Origin: Burkholderiales bacterium
Lineage (GTDB): Bacteria; Pseudomonadota; Gammaproteobacteria; Burkholderiales; Burkholderiaceae_C
Length of the DNA: 64,000 nucleotides
Direction of reading: 5' to 3'
Assembly (NCBI GenBank): GCA_016192425.1
Contig: JACPUE010000006.1
Span: forward strand, 27,322-91,321
The notes under the pieces are model-generated. The model was not told the origin of the DNA and made no database searches. It saw nothing but the letters and a program-made list of their open reading frames with translations. Position numbers and translations under genes: made by a program. Of this stretch, positions 49,272 to 59,118 are shown in pieces; positions within the stretch are counted from its first letter, which is position 1; each line of letters starts with the position of its first letter.

Positions 49272-49838
49272 ATGCCACAAGGCACCCCCAGCACCCACCC
49301 CACCGCCCCGCCCCGCACCCTGGCCACCCCTCTGGCGCCCACGCCCAGCCTGGGCCGCCGCATGGCCTGCTGGCTGTATGAAGGAATGCTGATGTTCGGC
49401 GTAGTCTTCATCGCAGGCTATCTGTTCGGCACGCTGAGCCAGACGCGCCACGCACTGGACAACCGCCATGCCCTGCAGGCCTTTTTGTTTGTGGTGTTTG
49501 GCATTTACTTTGTGTGGTTCTGGTCCAAAGGCCAGACCCTGGCCATGAAAACATGGCACATCCGCGTGGTGGATCACAGCGGCGCCCCCGTCAGCCAGCC
49601 GCGCGCCTTGCTGCGCTATGTGCTGAGCTGGCTGTGGTTCTTGCCGCCCTTGCTGGCGGTGGCGCCTTTCGGGCTGCCGGTGGGTGAAATCGCAGTGCTG
49701 GTGATCGGCTGGATCCTGGTCTGGGCGCTATTGAGCCGATTGCATCCGCAACACCAGTTCTGGCATGACGCCCTGGCGGGGACAAGGCTGATCGACTCCA
49801 AGCCCGCCGCCTCTGGACAGGAATCCCGCCATGGCTGA
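49272..49838 (+). CDS. RDD family membrane protein
   Basis: 188 residues. It starts with a Pro/Thr-rich leader, then L-G-R-R-M-A-C-W-L-Y-E (the R of the R-D-D type signature; the two Asp positions are Tyr/Glu here), TM hairpins around 39-62 and 75-92, TLAMKTWHIRVVDHSGAPV (family block) and a final TM and HQFWHDALAGTRLID tail. RDD proteins are membrane proteins of mostly unknown role. The ATG at 49272 is the first in frame after DUF3106. Its end overlaps the LOG gene by eight bases. Confidence 0.82.
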   Translation: MPQGTPSTHPTAPPRTLATPLAPTPSLGRRMACWLYEGMLMFGVVFIAGYLFGTLSQTRHALDNRHALQAFLFVVFGIYFVWFWSKGQTLAMKTWHIRVVDHSGAPVSQPRALLRYVLSWLWFLPPLLAVAPFGLPVGEIAVLVIGWILVWALLSRLHPQHQFWHDALAGTRLIDSKPAASGQESRHG

Positions 49839-50424
49839 ACCGGCTTTTTCGCTGTGCGTGTACTGCGGCTCGCGCCCCGGCACCCAAGCCTTGTATGCCG
49901 ATGCAGCGCGCGCCGTCGGCCAATGGATTGGCAGCCACGGCGGACAACTGGTGTACGGCGGCGGCAGTGGCGGCCTGATGGGCCTGGTGGCACAGGCTAC
50001 TGCGGTGGCCGGCGGGCGCGTGGTGGGGGTGATCCCCCAGTCGCTCGTGGACCGCGAATTTGCCAACCACGCCTGCGACGAGCTGCACATCGTGCAGACC
50101 ATGCACGAGCGCAAGGCACTGATGGCCGAGCGCAGCGGTGCCTTCCTGGCGCTGCCGGGGGGGATTGGCACCTTTGAAGAGTTGTTCGAAGTCTGGACCT
50201 GGCGCCAGCTCGGCTACCACGGCAAGCCCATCGGCCTGCTCAACGTGGCGGGCTACTACGATGGTCTGCTGGCCTTCCTGCAAGGCAGCGTGGCCCAGGG
50301 CTTCATGGGGCCCTGGCAGATGGATCTGGTGGACACCGACGTGCAGCCCGCCCCCTTGCTGGAGCGCCTGGTGCAGGCCGCCCCGGGCGCAGGCGCCGGG
50401 CCTGCGCTGCGCTCGGTGATCTGA
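49831..50424 (+). CDS. LOG family protein (TIGR00730 type)
   Basis: 197 residues with the Rossmann-like fold of the LOG/lysine decarboxylase-like family, typically nucleoside 5'-monophosphate phosphoribohydrolases such as the cytokinin-activating enzyme. Visible motifs: CVYCGSRPG, LVYGGGSGGLMGLVA, MHERKALMAERSGAFLALPGGIGTFEEL (the P-G-G-x-G-T-x-x-E signature with catalytic R and E). The bacterial role could be nucleotide salvage rather than hormone synthesis. The stop codon lies within a perfect 11-bp-stem hairpin shared with the glnB 3' end. Confidence 0.9.
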   Translation: MAEPAFSLCVYCGSRPGTQALYADAARAVGQWIGSHGGQLVYGGGSGGLMGLVAQATAVAGGRVVGVIPQSLVDREFANHACDELHIVQTMHERKALMAERSGAFLALPGGIGTFEELFEVWTWRQLGYHGKPIGLLNVAGYYDGLLAFLQGSVAQGFMGPWQMDLVDTDVQPAPLLERLVQAAPGAGAGPALRSVI

Positions 50425-50443
50425 TCAGCGGCTCAGATCACCG
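50414..50443. terminator. Convergent hairpin between LOG and glnB
   Basis: CGGTGATCTGA (50414-50424) pairs perfectly with TCAGATCACCG (50433-50443), 8-base loop. It contains the LOG stop codon and abuts the glnB stop. No T-run on either side, so a bidirectional terminator or an mRNA 3'-end stabiliser is likely rather than a classical terminator. Confidence 0.65.
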
Positions 50444-50444
50444 A

Positions 50445-50795
<351 letters not shown>

Positions 50796-50847
50796 TCAGA
50801 GATGACAAAAGAATATAGGCGGGGCGCGTCCGGCGGTAAAGAGGTTC

Positions 50848-52506
50848 TCAGGCGCGGAACTGGCTGGTGATGGGATAGCGCCAGTCCTTGCCAAAGCTGC
50901 GCCGCGTGACCCGGACACCCACAGGCGCCTGGCGGCGTTTGTACTCGTTGAGCTTGATCAGGCGCGTGACCCTCTCGACGTCGGCACGCTGAAAACCGGC
51001 GGCAATGATGTGCTCGATGGGCTCGTCATTCTCCATGTAGCGCGCGACGATGGCGTCCAGCACCTCGTAGGGCGGCAGGCTGTCCTGGTCTTTCTGGTCG
51101 GGGCGCAGCTCGGCGCTGGGCGGGCGCGTGATGATGCGCTCGGGGATGGGGTTGGCGCCCGTGCCATAGGGGTCGTGCGCATTGCGCCAGCGCGCCAGCG
51201 CAAACACCTGGGTCTTGGCCACGTCCTTGATGGGCGCAAAGCCCCCTGCCATGTCGCCGTAGAGCGTGCAGTAGCCCGTGGCCAGCTCGCTCTTGTTGCC
51301 TGTGGTCAGCACCACGGCGCCAAACTTGTTGGACAGCGCCATCAGCAGCGTGCCGCGGATGCGTGCCTGCAGGTTTTCCTCGGTCGTGTCCTCGGCCCGG
51401 CCCGCAAAGTGCGGCGCCAGCGCGGCCTTGAAGGCCTCGAACTGCGGCGCGATGGCGATCTCGTCGTACTGCACACCCAGGCGCTGCGCCATCTCGCGGG
51501 CGTCGATCCAGCTGATGTCGGCCGTGTAGGGCGAAGGCATCATCACCGTGCGCACCTTGGCGGCGCCCAGCGCATCCACCGCAAGGGCCAGCACCAGCGC
51601 CGAATCGATGCCGCCCGACAGCCCCAGCAGCACGCCCGGAAAGCCGTTCTTGCGCACATAGTCGCGCACGCCCAGCACCAGCGCATCCCACAGCTCGGCC
51701 TCGGGGCTTTGCTCGGGGGCCACGTTTGCTACTATTTTGATAGCTGCTTGCGCAGTATCTACCTGCGCAAAAACCACATTTTCTTCAAAAGCCGGGGCTC
51801 GGGCGCAGACGGTGCCATCCGCACCCAGCGCAAAGGAGCGCCCCTCGAACACCACCTCATCCTGCCCGCCCACCAGGTGGGCATAGACCAGCGGCAGGCC
51901 CGTTTCCTGCACCCTGGCGCGCATGGTGGCCTCGCGCTCGGCCCCCTTGCCGCGGTGGAAGGGCGAAGCGTTGATGACCGCCAGCATCTGCGCACCGGCA
52001 GCGGCGCAGTCGCGCGCCGGGCCTGCGTGCCAGGCGTCCTCGCAGATGAGCAGGCCCACGCGCAGGCCCTGCACCTCAAACACGCAGGGGCTGTGGCCGG
52101 GCACGAAGTAGCGGCGCTCGTCAAACACCTGGTAGTTGGGCAGCTCGCGCTTGGCGTAGGTCTGCTCGATCTGGCCGTTGCGCAGCACGCTGGCGGCGTT
52201 CAGGCAGGTGCTGAACGCGGGGGCTTGCGGGTGGCAGCGCTGCGGATGCCCCAGCACGATGGCCAGGTCTTTCAGGCCCGCCGTCTCGCGCGCCACGGCT
52301 TTCACGGCATCATCACAGGCCGACAGAAAAGCGGGGCGCAAGAACAGGTCTTCGGCGGCATAGCCGCACAGCGCCAGTTCGGGCGTAAGCAGAAGGCGCG
52401 CGCCTGCGGCGTGGGCCTCGTGCGCCGCGTCCACAATGCGGCGCACGTTGCCGCCCAGGTCACCCACCACAAAATTGAGCTGCGCAATGCAAAGGGAAAA
52501 CGTCAT
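50848..52506 (-). CDS. nadE: Glutamine-dependent NAD+ synthetase
   Basis: Amidates nicotinate adenine dinucleotide using glutamine. The 552-residue product has an N-terminal CN-hydrolase glutaminase domain (E43, K119, C155 in LLICEDAWH) and a C-terminal synthetase with LLGLSGGIDSALVL (P-loop, about 294-307). ATG 52506 gives M-T-F-S-L-C-I-A-Q-L. Residues 246-260, in the linker between domains, are encoded by a family 1 dispersed repeat (51727-51770) read in frame. glnB follows on the same strand. Confidence 0.95.
   Translation of the reverse strand: MTFSLCIAQLNFVVGDLGGNVRRIVDAAHEAHAAGARLLLTPELALCGYAAEDLFLRPAFLSACDDAVKAVARETAGLKDLAIVLGHPQRCHPQAPAFSTCLNAASVLRNGQIEQTYAKRELPNYQVFDERRYFVPGHSPCVFEVQGLRVGLLICEDAWHAGPARDCAAAGAQMLAVINASPFHRGKGAEREATMRARVQETGLPLVYAHLVGGQDEVVFEGRSFALGADGTVCARAPAFEENVVFAQVDTAQAAIKIVANVAPEQSPEAELWDALVLGVRDYVRKNGFPGVLLGLSGGIDSALVLALAVDALGAAKVRTVMMPSPYTADISWIDAREMAQRLGVQYDEIAIAPQFEAFKAALAPHFAGRAEDTTEENLQARIRGTLLMALSNKFGAVVLTTGNKSELATGYCTLYGDMAGGFAPIKDVAKTQVFALARWRNAHDPYGTGANPIPERIITRPPSAELRPDQKDQDSLPPYEVLDAIVARYMENDEPIEHIIAAGFQRADVERVTRLIKLNEYKRRQAPVGVRVTRRSFGKDWRYPITSQFRA
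51727..51770. repeat. Dispersed hairpin repeat, family 1, copy D, inside nadE
   Basis: TGCTACTATTTTGATAGCTG followed by TTGCGCAG-N6-CTGCGCAA, in plus orientation, antisense to nadE. It preserves the frame and encodes 15 residues of the interdomain linker. Confidence 0.8.
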
Positions 52507-52586
52507 GGAATGCCAAGCGACCCACAGGGCCGCACCCATCAAACACCAGGCCCCACCTGCGCCAGACACGGGGCATGGGGGCAAAC

Positions 52587-52676
52587 ATGGCTGAAACGGG
52601 CATTATCACCCGCATGCACCCTACGGTGCAGGACATCGCCGCACAGGACTGGAACGGGCTGCTGGATCGGCAGCCG
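52587..52676 (+). pseudogene. Relic of an acetyltransferase-like gene start
   Basis: Divergent from nadE, a frame starting ATG at 52587 reads M-A-E-T-G-I-I-T-R-M-H then P-T-V-Q-D-I-A-A-Q-D-W-N. It resembles the start of FemAB/DUF482-type GNAT proteins I remember beside nadE in Comamonadaceae (pattern H-x-x-x-x-x-I-P-A-x-x-W-x-A-L). The similarity stops after about 30 codons, close to the 3' end of the GGDEF-EAL gene. If right, insertion or deletion removed the rest. Evidence is short and from memory. Confidence 0.3.
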
Positions 52677-52723
52677 CGCCCTGCTGCCGGTGCGCACGCA
52701 CAGCCCGCTCAAAGCCTGAAAGC

Positions 52724-55345
52724 TCAGGCCGCAGCAGGCACCGGCAAGGGCCCGGCCTGCAGCAAGGCGCCGAAGGCGTGCGCCGACATGGGGCGCCCGA
52801 ACAGGTAGCCCTGCACTTCCAGGCAACCGTGGTCCTGCAGAAAGGCCAGTTGCTCTGCCGTCTCCACCCCTTCGGCGATGGTGCGCATGTCCAGGCCCTG
52901 GGCCATGGAGATGATGGCGCTGACGATGCCCCGGTCGTCCGGGTCGTCGGCAATGTCGCGCACAAAGGACTGGTCGATCTTGAGCTTGTAGACCTTGAAC
53001 TTCTTGAGGTGGTTGAGCGAGGAATAGCCCGTGCCGAAGTCGTCGATGGACAGCAGCACCCCGTGCTGGTGCAGGCGGTCCATGGTGTCGATGGCCAGGG
53101 CCGGGTCGGTCATGGCCACGCCTTCGGTCAGCTCCAGCTCCAGGCAGTGTGCGGGCAGGCCGGCTTCCTGAAGGATCTGGCCGATGCGCTGCGGAAAGTC
53201 GGCCTGGCGGAACTGGGCCAGCGACAGATTCACGGCCATGGTCAGCGCATGGCCCTGGTCCATCCATTCGCGCAACTGGCGCGTGGCGGTCTGCAGCACC
53301 CAGTCGCCAATCGGCAGGATCATGCCGCTGGACTCGGCCACGGGGATGAACTCTGCAGGCGAGACGCGGCCCAGTTCGGGGTGCTCCCAGCGCAGCAAGG
53401 CTTCGGCCCCCAGTATGGCGCCGCTGGCCACGCACACCTGCGGCTGGTAGTGCAGGTAAAGCTGGTTGCGCTCCAGCGCGCGGCGCAGGGCGTTTTCCAG
53501 CAGCAGGCTGCGGTCCGAGCGGGCCTGCATTTCCGCCGTGAAAAAGCGGTAGTGGTTGCGCCCGCTTTGCTTGGCGTGGTACATGGCCGCATCGGCGCAG
53601 CGCGACAGGGCGTCAAAGTCCTGCCCGTCCTGCGGATACACGGCAATGCCCATGCTGGGCGTGATGACCAGCTCGTGGGCGTCGATGTCGAAAGGCTGCT
53701 CTGCGGCGCGCAGGAGCTTTTCGGCCACATGGGCGGCGCCCACGGCGTCGGTGTCGGGCAGCACCAGGATGAACTCGTCCCCGCCCAGGCGCGCGATGGT
53801 GTCCTGCTCGCGCAGCAAGCCTGCAAAGCGCTGGGCCACGGCGCACAGCAGCGCATCGCCCACGCGGTGGCCCAGCGCATCGTTGATGTTCTTGAAATGG
53901 TCCAGGTCCAGAAACACCAGGGCCACGCACTGCCCCTGGCGCTGCGCGGCGCCCAGCGCCTGATGGCAGCGGTCGGCCAGCAGGCTGCGGTTGGGCAGCC
54001 CGGTCAGGGCGTCGTAATGGGCAAGCTGGCGCACCTTTTCCTCGGCCAGCTTGTTGTCGGTCACATCGCGCGAGATGACCACAAAGCGCGGAGCTTCGCC
54101 TTCCGCCTGGGCCTTGCGCGCCACGGACAGCTCGAACCAGCGCTCGCCTATTTCCAGCGGCAGGCAAATCTGCGCCCCCACCGACCAGCCCTGCGCATGG
54201 GCCTCCTGCAAGGCCTGCAAGACCCGGTCGGCCTGGGCCTTGGGCATCACGTCGTGCACGGTGCGGCCCAGCAGTTGGTTGCTGGGGCGGGCGAGCAGTT
54301 CCTCACGCGGGGAATGGGTGCTGTAGTAGCGCCCATCGAGCCCCACTTCAAACATCAGGTCGGGGATGGCGTTGATCGTCGCCTCCAGGTGGCGCTGCGC
54401 AACCAGGATTTCGCTGGTGCGCTGATCCACCAGGGCCTCCAGCTCCAGGTCGTGCAGGCGCATGGCGTAGAGCAACCACGCCAGGTAGGCAAGCAAGGCG
54501 CTGAACACCGCGCCCACCAGGCCCTCCAGCCACAAGCCACTACGGTGCACCCAGCCGCCTACGGGGGCCAGGCTCAGGGTCCAGGCTCCGTTGGGCAGCT
54601 CCAGGTTACGCCCGACGGGGTCTTTCAAGGCCTCAGGCTTCCAGGCCTCGATGCGCTGGCGTTCGCCGGTTTCGGGGTTGTTGCGCCACAGTTCGTAGGC
54701 ATAGCCGCGCTCGCGCAGCAGCTCCAGCCGGGCCGATTCCAGGGCCTGCGGAAAGCGCAGCGTGGCATAGCTGAAGCCCCAGAACACCTGTGCATCCGTC
54801 CCCTGGCCCAAGAAAATGGGCAAGCGCCCCACCACCCCCATGCCCCCCTGCGCCAGTTGCAAAGGCCCGGCCAGCGTGAGCTGGCCCGTATCACGGGCGC
54901 GGCGGGCTTCCGTGTTCTGGGCACTGTCTTCCAACTGGTTGAAGCCAATGCTCTTTTCGTTGGCCGCCCGCGGCACCACGCAGCAGATGACACCGCCGGG
55001 CGACAAGCCCAAGGCCGCAATGCCAGGGTAAAACGGCAGCATCTGCGTGGCAACGCCTTCAAAATCATGGAGGTACCCATGCCCCTGGCGTACCAGCGCG
55101 GCAATGGCATAGGTGGCAGACAGCGCGCGCTCTATGCCGCGCTGAAGCGACTGGGCATGGTCTGCCGCCAGGTCTGCCGCCAGCGCGCGGGCACTGGCCT
55201 CCTGCTGCTGTGCCGAATGGCGCAACCAGAACGCCGCCAGCAGCAACCCGCACCCAAACACCAGCAGCGCAAGAAGCCACTGTCGTTTGCGTGCGGCGGG
55301 CATGGACATCGGGGACGGGTCGGTTGGGCAGGAATGCCAGCGCAT
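52724..55345 (-). CDS. CHASE-PAS-GGDEF-EAL protein (cyclic-di-GMP turnover)
   Basis: 873 residues. Two transmembrane segments (about 21-42 and 268-293) flank a periplasmic CHASE-type sensor domain; a PAS domain (about 320-430, ATINAIPDLMFEVGLDGRYY) follows, then GGDEF (about 450-610, intact RLGGDEFILV) and EAL (about 625-865, GAEALLRWEHPELG, with DDFGTGYSSL and EGVETAEQL). Both output motifs look catalytic, so it may make or hydrolyse c-di-GMP. ATG 55345 follows TTGGAGA; M-S-M-P at 55309 is an alternative. It separates the nadE region from suf. Confidence 0.9.
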   Translation of the reverse strand: MRWHSCPTDPSPMSMPAARKRQWLLALLVFGCGLLLAAFWLRHSAQQQEASARALAADLAADHAQSLQRGIERALSATYAIAALVRQGHGYLHDFEGVATQMLPFYPGIAALGLSPGGVICCVVPRAANEKSIGFNQLEDSAQNTEARRARDTGQLTLAGPLQLAQGGMGVVGRLPIFLGQGTDAQVFWGFSYATLRFPQALESARLELLRERGYAYELWRNNPETGERQRIEAWKPEALKDPVGRNLELPNGAWTLSLAPVGGWVHRSGLWLEGLVGAVFSALLAYLAWLLYAMRLHDLELEALVDQRTSEILVAQRHLEATINAIPDLMFEVGLDGRYYSTHSPREELLARPSNQLLGRTVHDVMPKAQADRVLQALQEAHAQGWSVGAQICLPLEIGERWFELSVARKAQAEGEAPRFVVISRDVTDNKLAEEKVRQLAHYDALTGLPNRSLLADRCHQALGAAQRQGQCVALVFLDLDHFKNINDALGHRVGDALLCAVAQRFAGLLREQDTIARLGGDEFILVLPDTDAVGAAHVAEKLLRAAEQPFDIDAHELVITPSMGIAVYPQDGQDFDALSRCADAAMYHAKQSGRNHYRFFTAEMQARSDRSLLLENALRRALERNQLYLHYQPQVCVASGAILGAEALLRWEHPELGRVSPAEFIPVAESSGMILPIGDWVLQTATRQLREWMDQGHALTMAVNLSLAQFRQADFPQRIGQILQEAGLPAHCLELELTEGVAMTDPALAIDTMDRLHQHGVLLSIDDFGTGYSSLNHLKKFKVYKLKIDQSFVRDIADDPDDRGIVSAIISMAQGLDMRTIAEGVETAEQLAFLQDHGCLEVQGYLFGRPMSAHAFGALLQAGPLPVPAAA

Positions 55346-55477
55346 TGTCTCCAATTCGACCGGCTTGTGCATGGCCTGCGGGCAGAAAGCCGCGCTTGCC
55401 AGTCACCTGCAACAGCACCCATGCCCATGGCACAGGTGCGGACAAGCACCGCCTGGATTTGCAGGATCACAGAAAGA

Positions 55478-55492
55478 TACATACGCTATGTA
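55478..55492. promoter_or_regulatory. Perfect palindrome upstream of sufB
   Basis: TACATACGCTATGTA, a 15-base dyad whose last base is 29 bases before the sufB ATG. It is in the only non-coding gap between the c-di-GMP gene and sufB. An operator for suf control is likely; the regulator is unknown, and no IscR- or Fur-type match is clear. Confidence 0.45.
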
Positions 55493-55520
55493 CATTTAAA
55501 TCACTTCCCCCACTACTTCC

Positions 55521-56996
<1,476 letters not shown>

Positions 56997-57020
56997 CGCC
57001 ACAGATATACAAGCAAAAAC

Positions 57021-57068
57021 AGCCTTCAGCGCTTATCCAGCAAGCGCGAGCAGCTATCAAAATCATAG
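57021..57068. repeat. Dispersed hairpin repeat, family 1, copy B
   Basis: In minus orientation: ATGATTTTGATAGCTGCT, then CGCGCTTG-N5-ATAAGCGC and TGAAGGCT. It lies between sufB and sufC within one operon, 13 bases before the sufC start and next to its ribosome site. Confidence 0.8.
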
Positions 57069-57081
57069 AAAGGACATCCCC

Positions 57082-57867
57082 ATGACCCCCTCCACCCCCC
57101 TGCTGCAGATTCAAGACCTGCGCGTCGATGTGGGCGAGCGCACAGTGCTGCGCTCGGTGCACCTGGATGTGCCCGCCGGTTCGCTGGTGGTGCTGATGGG
57201 CGCCAACGGCAGCGGCAAGAGCACGCTGGGCATGGCGCTGGCCGGGCACCCGGCCTACCGCGTGGCCAGCGGCCAGGCGCTGCTGGGCGGCACCGACCTG
57301 CTCACCTTGCCTGCCCACGAACGCGCGCGCCAGGGTCTGTTTGTCTCGTTCCAAGCGCCGCCCGACGTGCCGGGCGTGAAGAACAACCTCTTCATCCGCA
57401 CCGCGCTCAACGCCCAGCGCCAGGCCCAGGGCCAGCCGCCGCAAGACGCCTTCGACTTCCTGGCCGACGCGCGCGCCAGCGCCCAGCGTCTGGGCCTGCC
57501 CGAGTCCCTGCTGGGCCGCCCGGTCAACGAAGGCTTTTCCGGCGGCGAGCGCAAACGCAACGAACTGCTGCAACTGGCCCTGCTGCGCCCGCGCCTGGCG
57601 CTGCTGGATGAAATCGACTCCGGCCTGGACGTGGACGGCGTGCGCGCCGTGCTGGCCCTGGTGCAGCACCTGCGCGCGCAGGGCACGGCTTTCATCGTCG
57701 TCTCGCACTACCTGCAGCTCATCGAGCAATTGGAGCCCGACGCCGTGCTGCGCCTGGACCAGGGCTGCATCGCCCAAAGCGGCGGCCTGGAGCTGGCACG
57801 CGAGATTGCCCGCACCGGCTTTGGCCACCAGGCCCAGACCATAACCGCGCAACCTGTGGAGGCCTGA
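57082..57867 (+). CDS. sufC: Fe-S cluster assembly ATPase SufC
   Basis: ABC-type ATPase that drives the SufB-SufD scaffold. The 261-residue product carries Walker A GANGSGKST, Q-loop SFQAPPDVPGV, signature FSGGERKRNE, Walker B LALLDEIDSGLD and the switch His in VVSHY. ATG 57082 follows AAAGGAC; a family 1 repeat ends 13 bases upstream. The spacing to sufD is 3 bases. Confidence 0.95.
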   Translation: MTPSTPLLQIQDLRVDVGERTVLRSVHLDVPAGSLVVLMGANGSGKSTLGMALAGHPAYRVASGQALLGGTDLLTLPAHERARQGLFVSFQAPPDVPGVKNNLFIRTALNAQRQAQGQPPQDAFDFLADARASAQRLGLPESLLGRPVNEGFSGGERKRNELLQLALLRPRLALLDEIDSGLDVDGVRAVLALVQHLRAQGTAFIVVSHYLQLIEQLEPDAVLRLDQGCIAQSGGLELAREIARTGFGHQAQTITAQPVEA

Positions 57868-57870
57868 ACC

Positions 57871-59118
57871 ATGGACAGCGCCCTTGCCGACCGCCTGGCC
57901 GCCCGCCACCACCTGCACACGCAGGGCTGGATTGGGCGGCGCAGCGAACACTTCCGCCACCTCCCGCCGCCCGCGCTGGACGACTGGATCGGCCCCGACG
58001 CCGACGCCCCGGCCTGCGCGGCGCCCACCCTGTCCGGCTCCGGCTGGCTGCTGCAGCCCGTGGGGCCATCAGCCGCCGCTGGGGTGGATGCGCGCTGGCT
58101 CGACGCGCTCGACCCCACCCAGCGCAGCACCCTGTTCGCTGGGCTGCCCAACCCTGGTGATGACGATGCCAGCGCCTTTGCCTGGGCACACCGCGCACTG
58201 TGCCGCCAGGGCCTGCGCCTGCGCATCCACACGCCGCCGGGCAAGGCTGCTGCGGATTGCGATACCGTCTGGCTGCACCTGCGCCACCAGCCGCGCGACA
58301 CGGTGGAGGCGCCCCTCTTGGTGCTGGACTTGGAAGCCGGTGTGCGCTGCGTGCTCATCGAAACCCACGAGCGCACCCCCAGCACCTGCGGCCACGCCCT
58401 GGTGCAAAACCTGCACACCCACATCCACCTCGCTGAAGGCGCGCAGCTGCAGCACCTGCGCCTGGCCCAGCCGCAATCGAGTGACCGCATGGCCCAGCAC
58501 GTGCATGCCCGGCTGGCCCAGGGCGCGCACTACACCCAAGCCCTGGTGGCCACAGGGGCCAGCTACCACCTGCAGCGCACCACGCTGCAGCTGCAAGCCC
58601 CCAGCGCCCAGGCGCACACCGCCGCCTTGCTGCTGCCCGCGGGCCAGGTGCTGGAGCAGCAGGTACATACCAGGCTGGACGCCGCCCACACCCGCGCCCA
58701 CACCGAAGTGCTGGCCCTGGCCGCTGGCCGCGAGCGCGTGGTGGCCAACGCCCACAGCCGCATCGCCCCCGGCGCGCACGAGGCCCAGGTGCGCCAGCGC
58801 CTGAACGGCGTGGCGCTGGGCGGCCAGCCGCGCATGGTGCTGCGCCCGCACCTGGAAATCTTGCACGACCAGGTGCAGGCCGCCCACGGCGCCACCTGGG
58901 GCCGCCTGCCCGAAGACGCGCTGTTCTACGCCCTGCAGCGCGGCCTGGACGACGCGCAGGCCCGCGCCCTCATCACCGAAGGCATGGCCCGCGCCGTGCT
59001 GGAACGCGCGCTGGACACGGGCGACGGCGCCCAGGCCCTGGCCCAGTGGCTGGAGAGCGGCGTGCTGGCACAAGCCCTGGCGCGCGAACTACAAGCGGAG
59101 GTTCCCCATGTTGCTTGA
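57871..59118 (+). CDS. sufD: Fe-S cluster assembly protein SufD
   Basis: Scaffold partner of SufB. The 415-residue protein has the SufD pattern of an N-terminal helical region, a beta-helix core and a C-terminal block with RMVLRPHLEILHDQVQAAHGATWG and DALFYALQRGLDDAQARALITEGM, where the His-Gly-Ala conserved segment lies. It is shorter and less conserved than SufB as expected. ATG 57871 follows GGAGG. Its last 11 bases overlap sufS. Confidence 0.92.
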   Translation: MDSALADRLAARHHLHTQGWIGRRSEHFRHLPPPALDDWIGPDADAPACAAPTLSGSGWLLQPVGPSAAAGVDARWLDALDPTQRSTLFAGLPNPGDDDASAFAWAHRALCRQGLRLRIHTPPGKAAADCDTVWLHLRHQPRDTVEAPLLVLDLEAGVRCVLIETHERTPSTCGHALVQNLHTHIHLAEGAQLQHLRLAQPQSSDRMAQHVHARLAQGAHYTQALVATGASYHLQRTTLQLQAPSAQAHTAALLLPAGQVLEQQVHTRLDAAHTRAHTEVLALAAGRERVVANAHSRIAPGAHEAQVRQRLNGVALGGQPRMVLRPHLEILHDQVQAAHGATWGRLPEDALFYALQRGLDDAQARALITEGMARAVLERALDTGDGAQALAQWLESGVLAQALARELQAEVPHVA

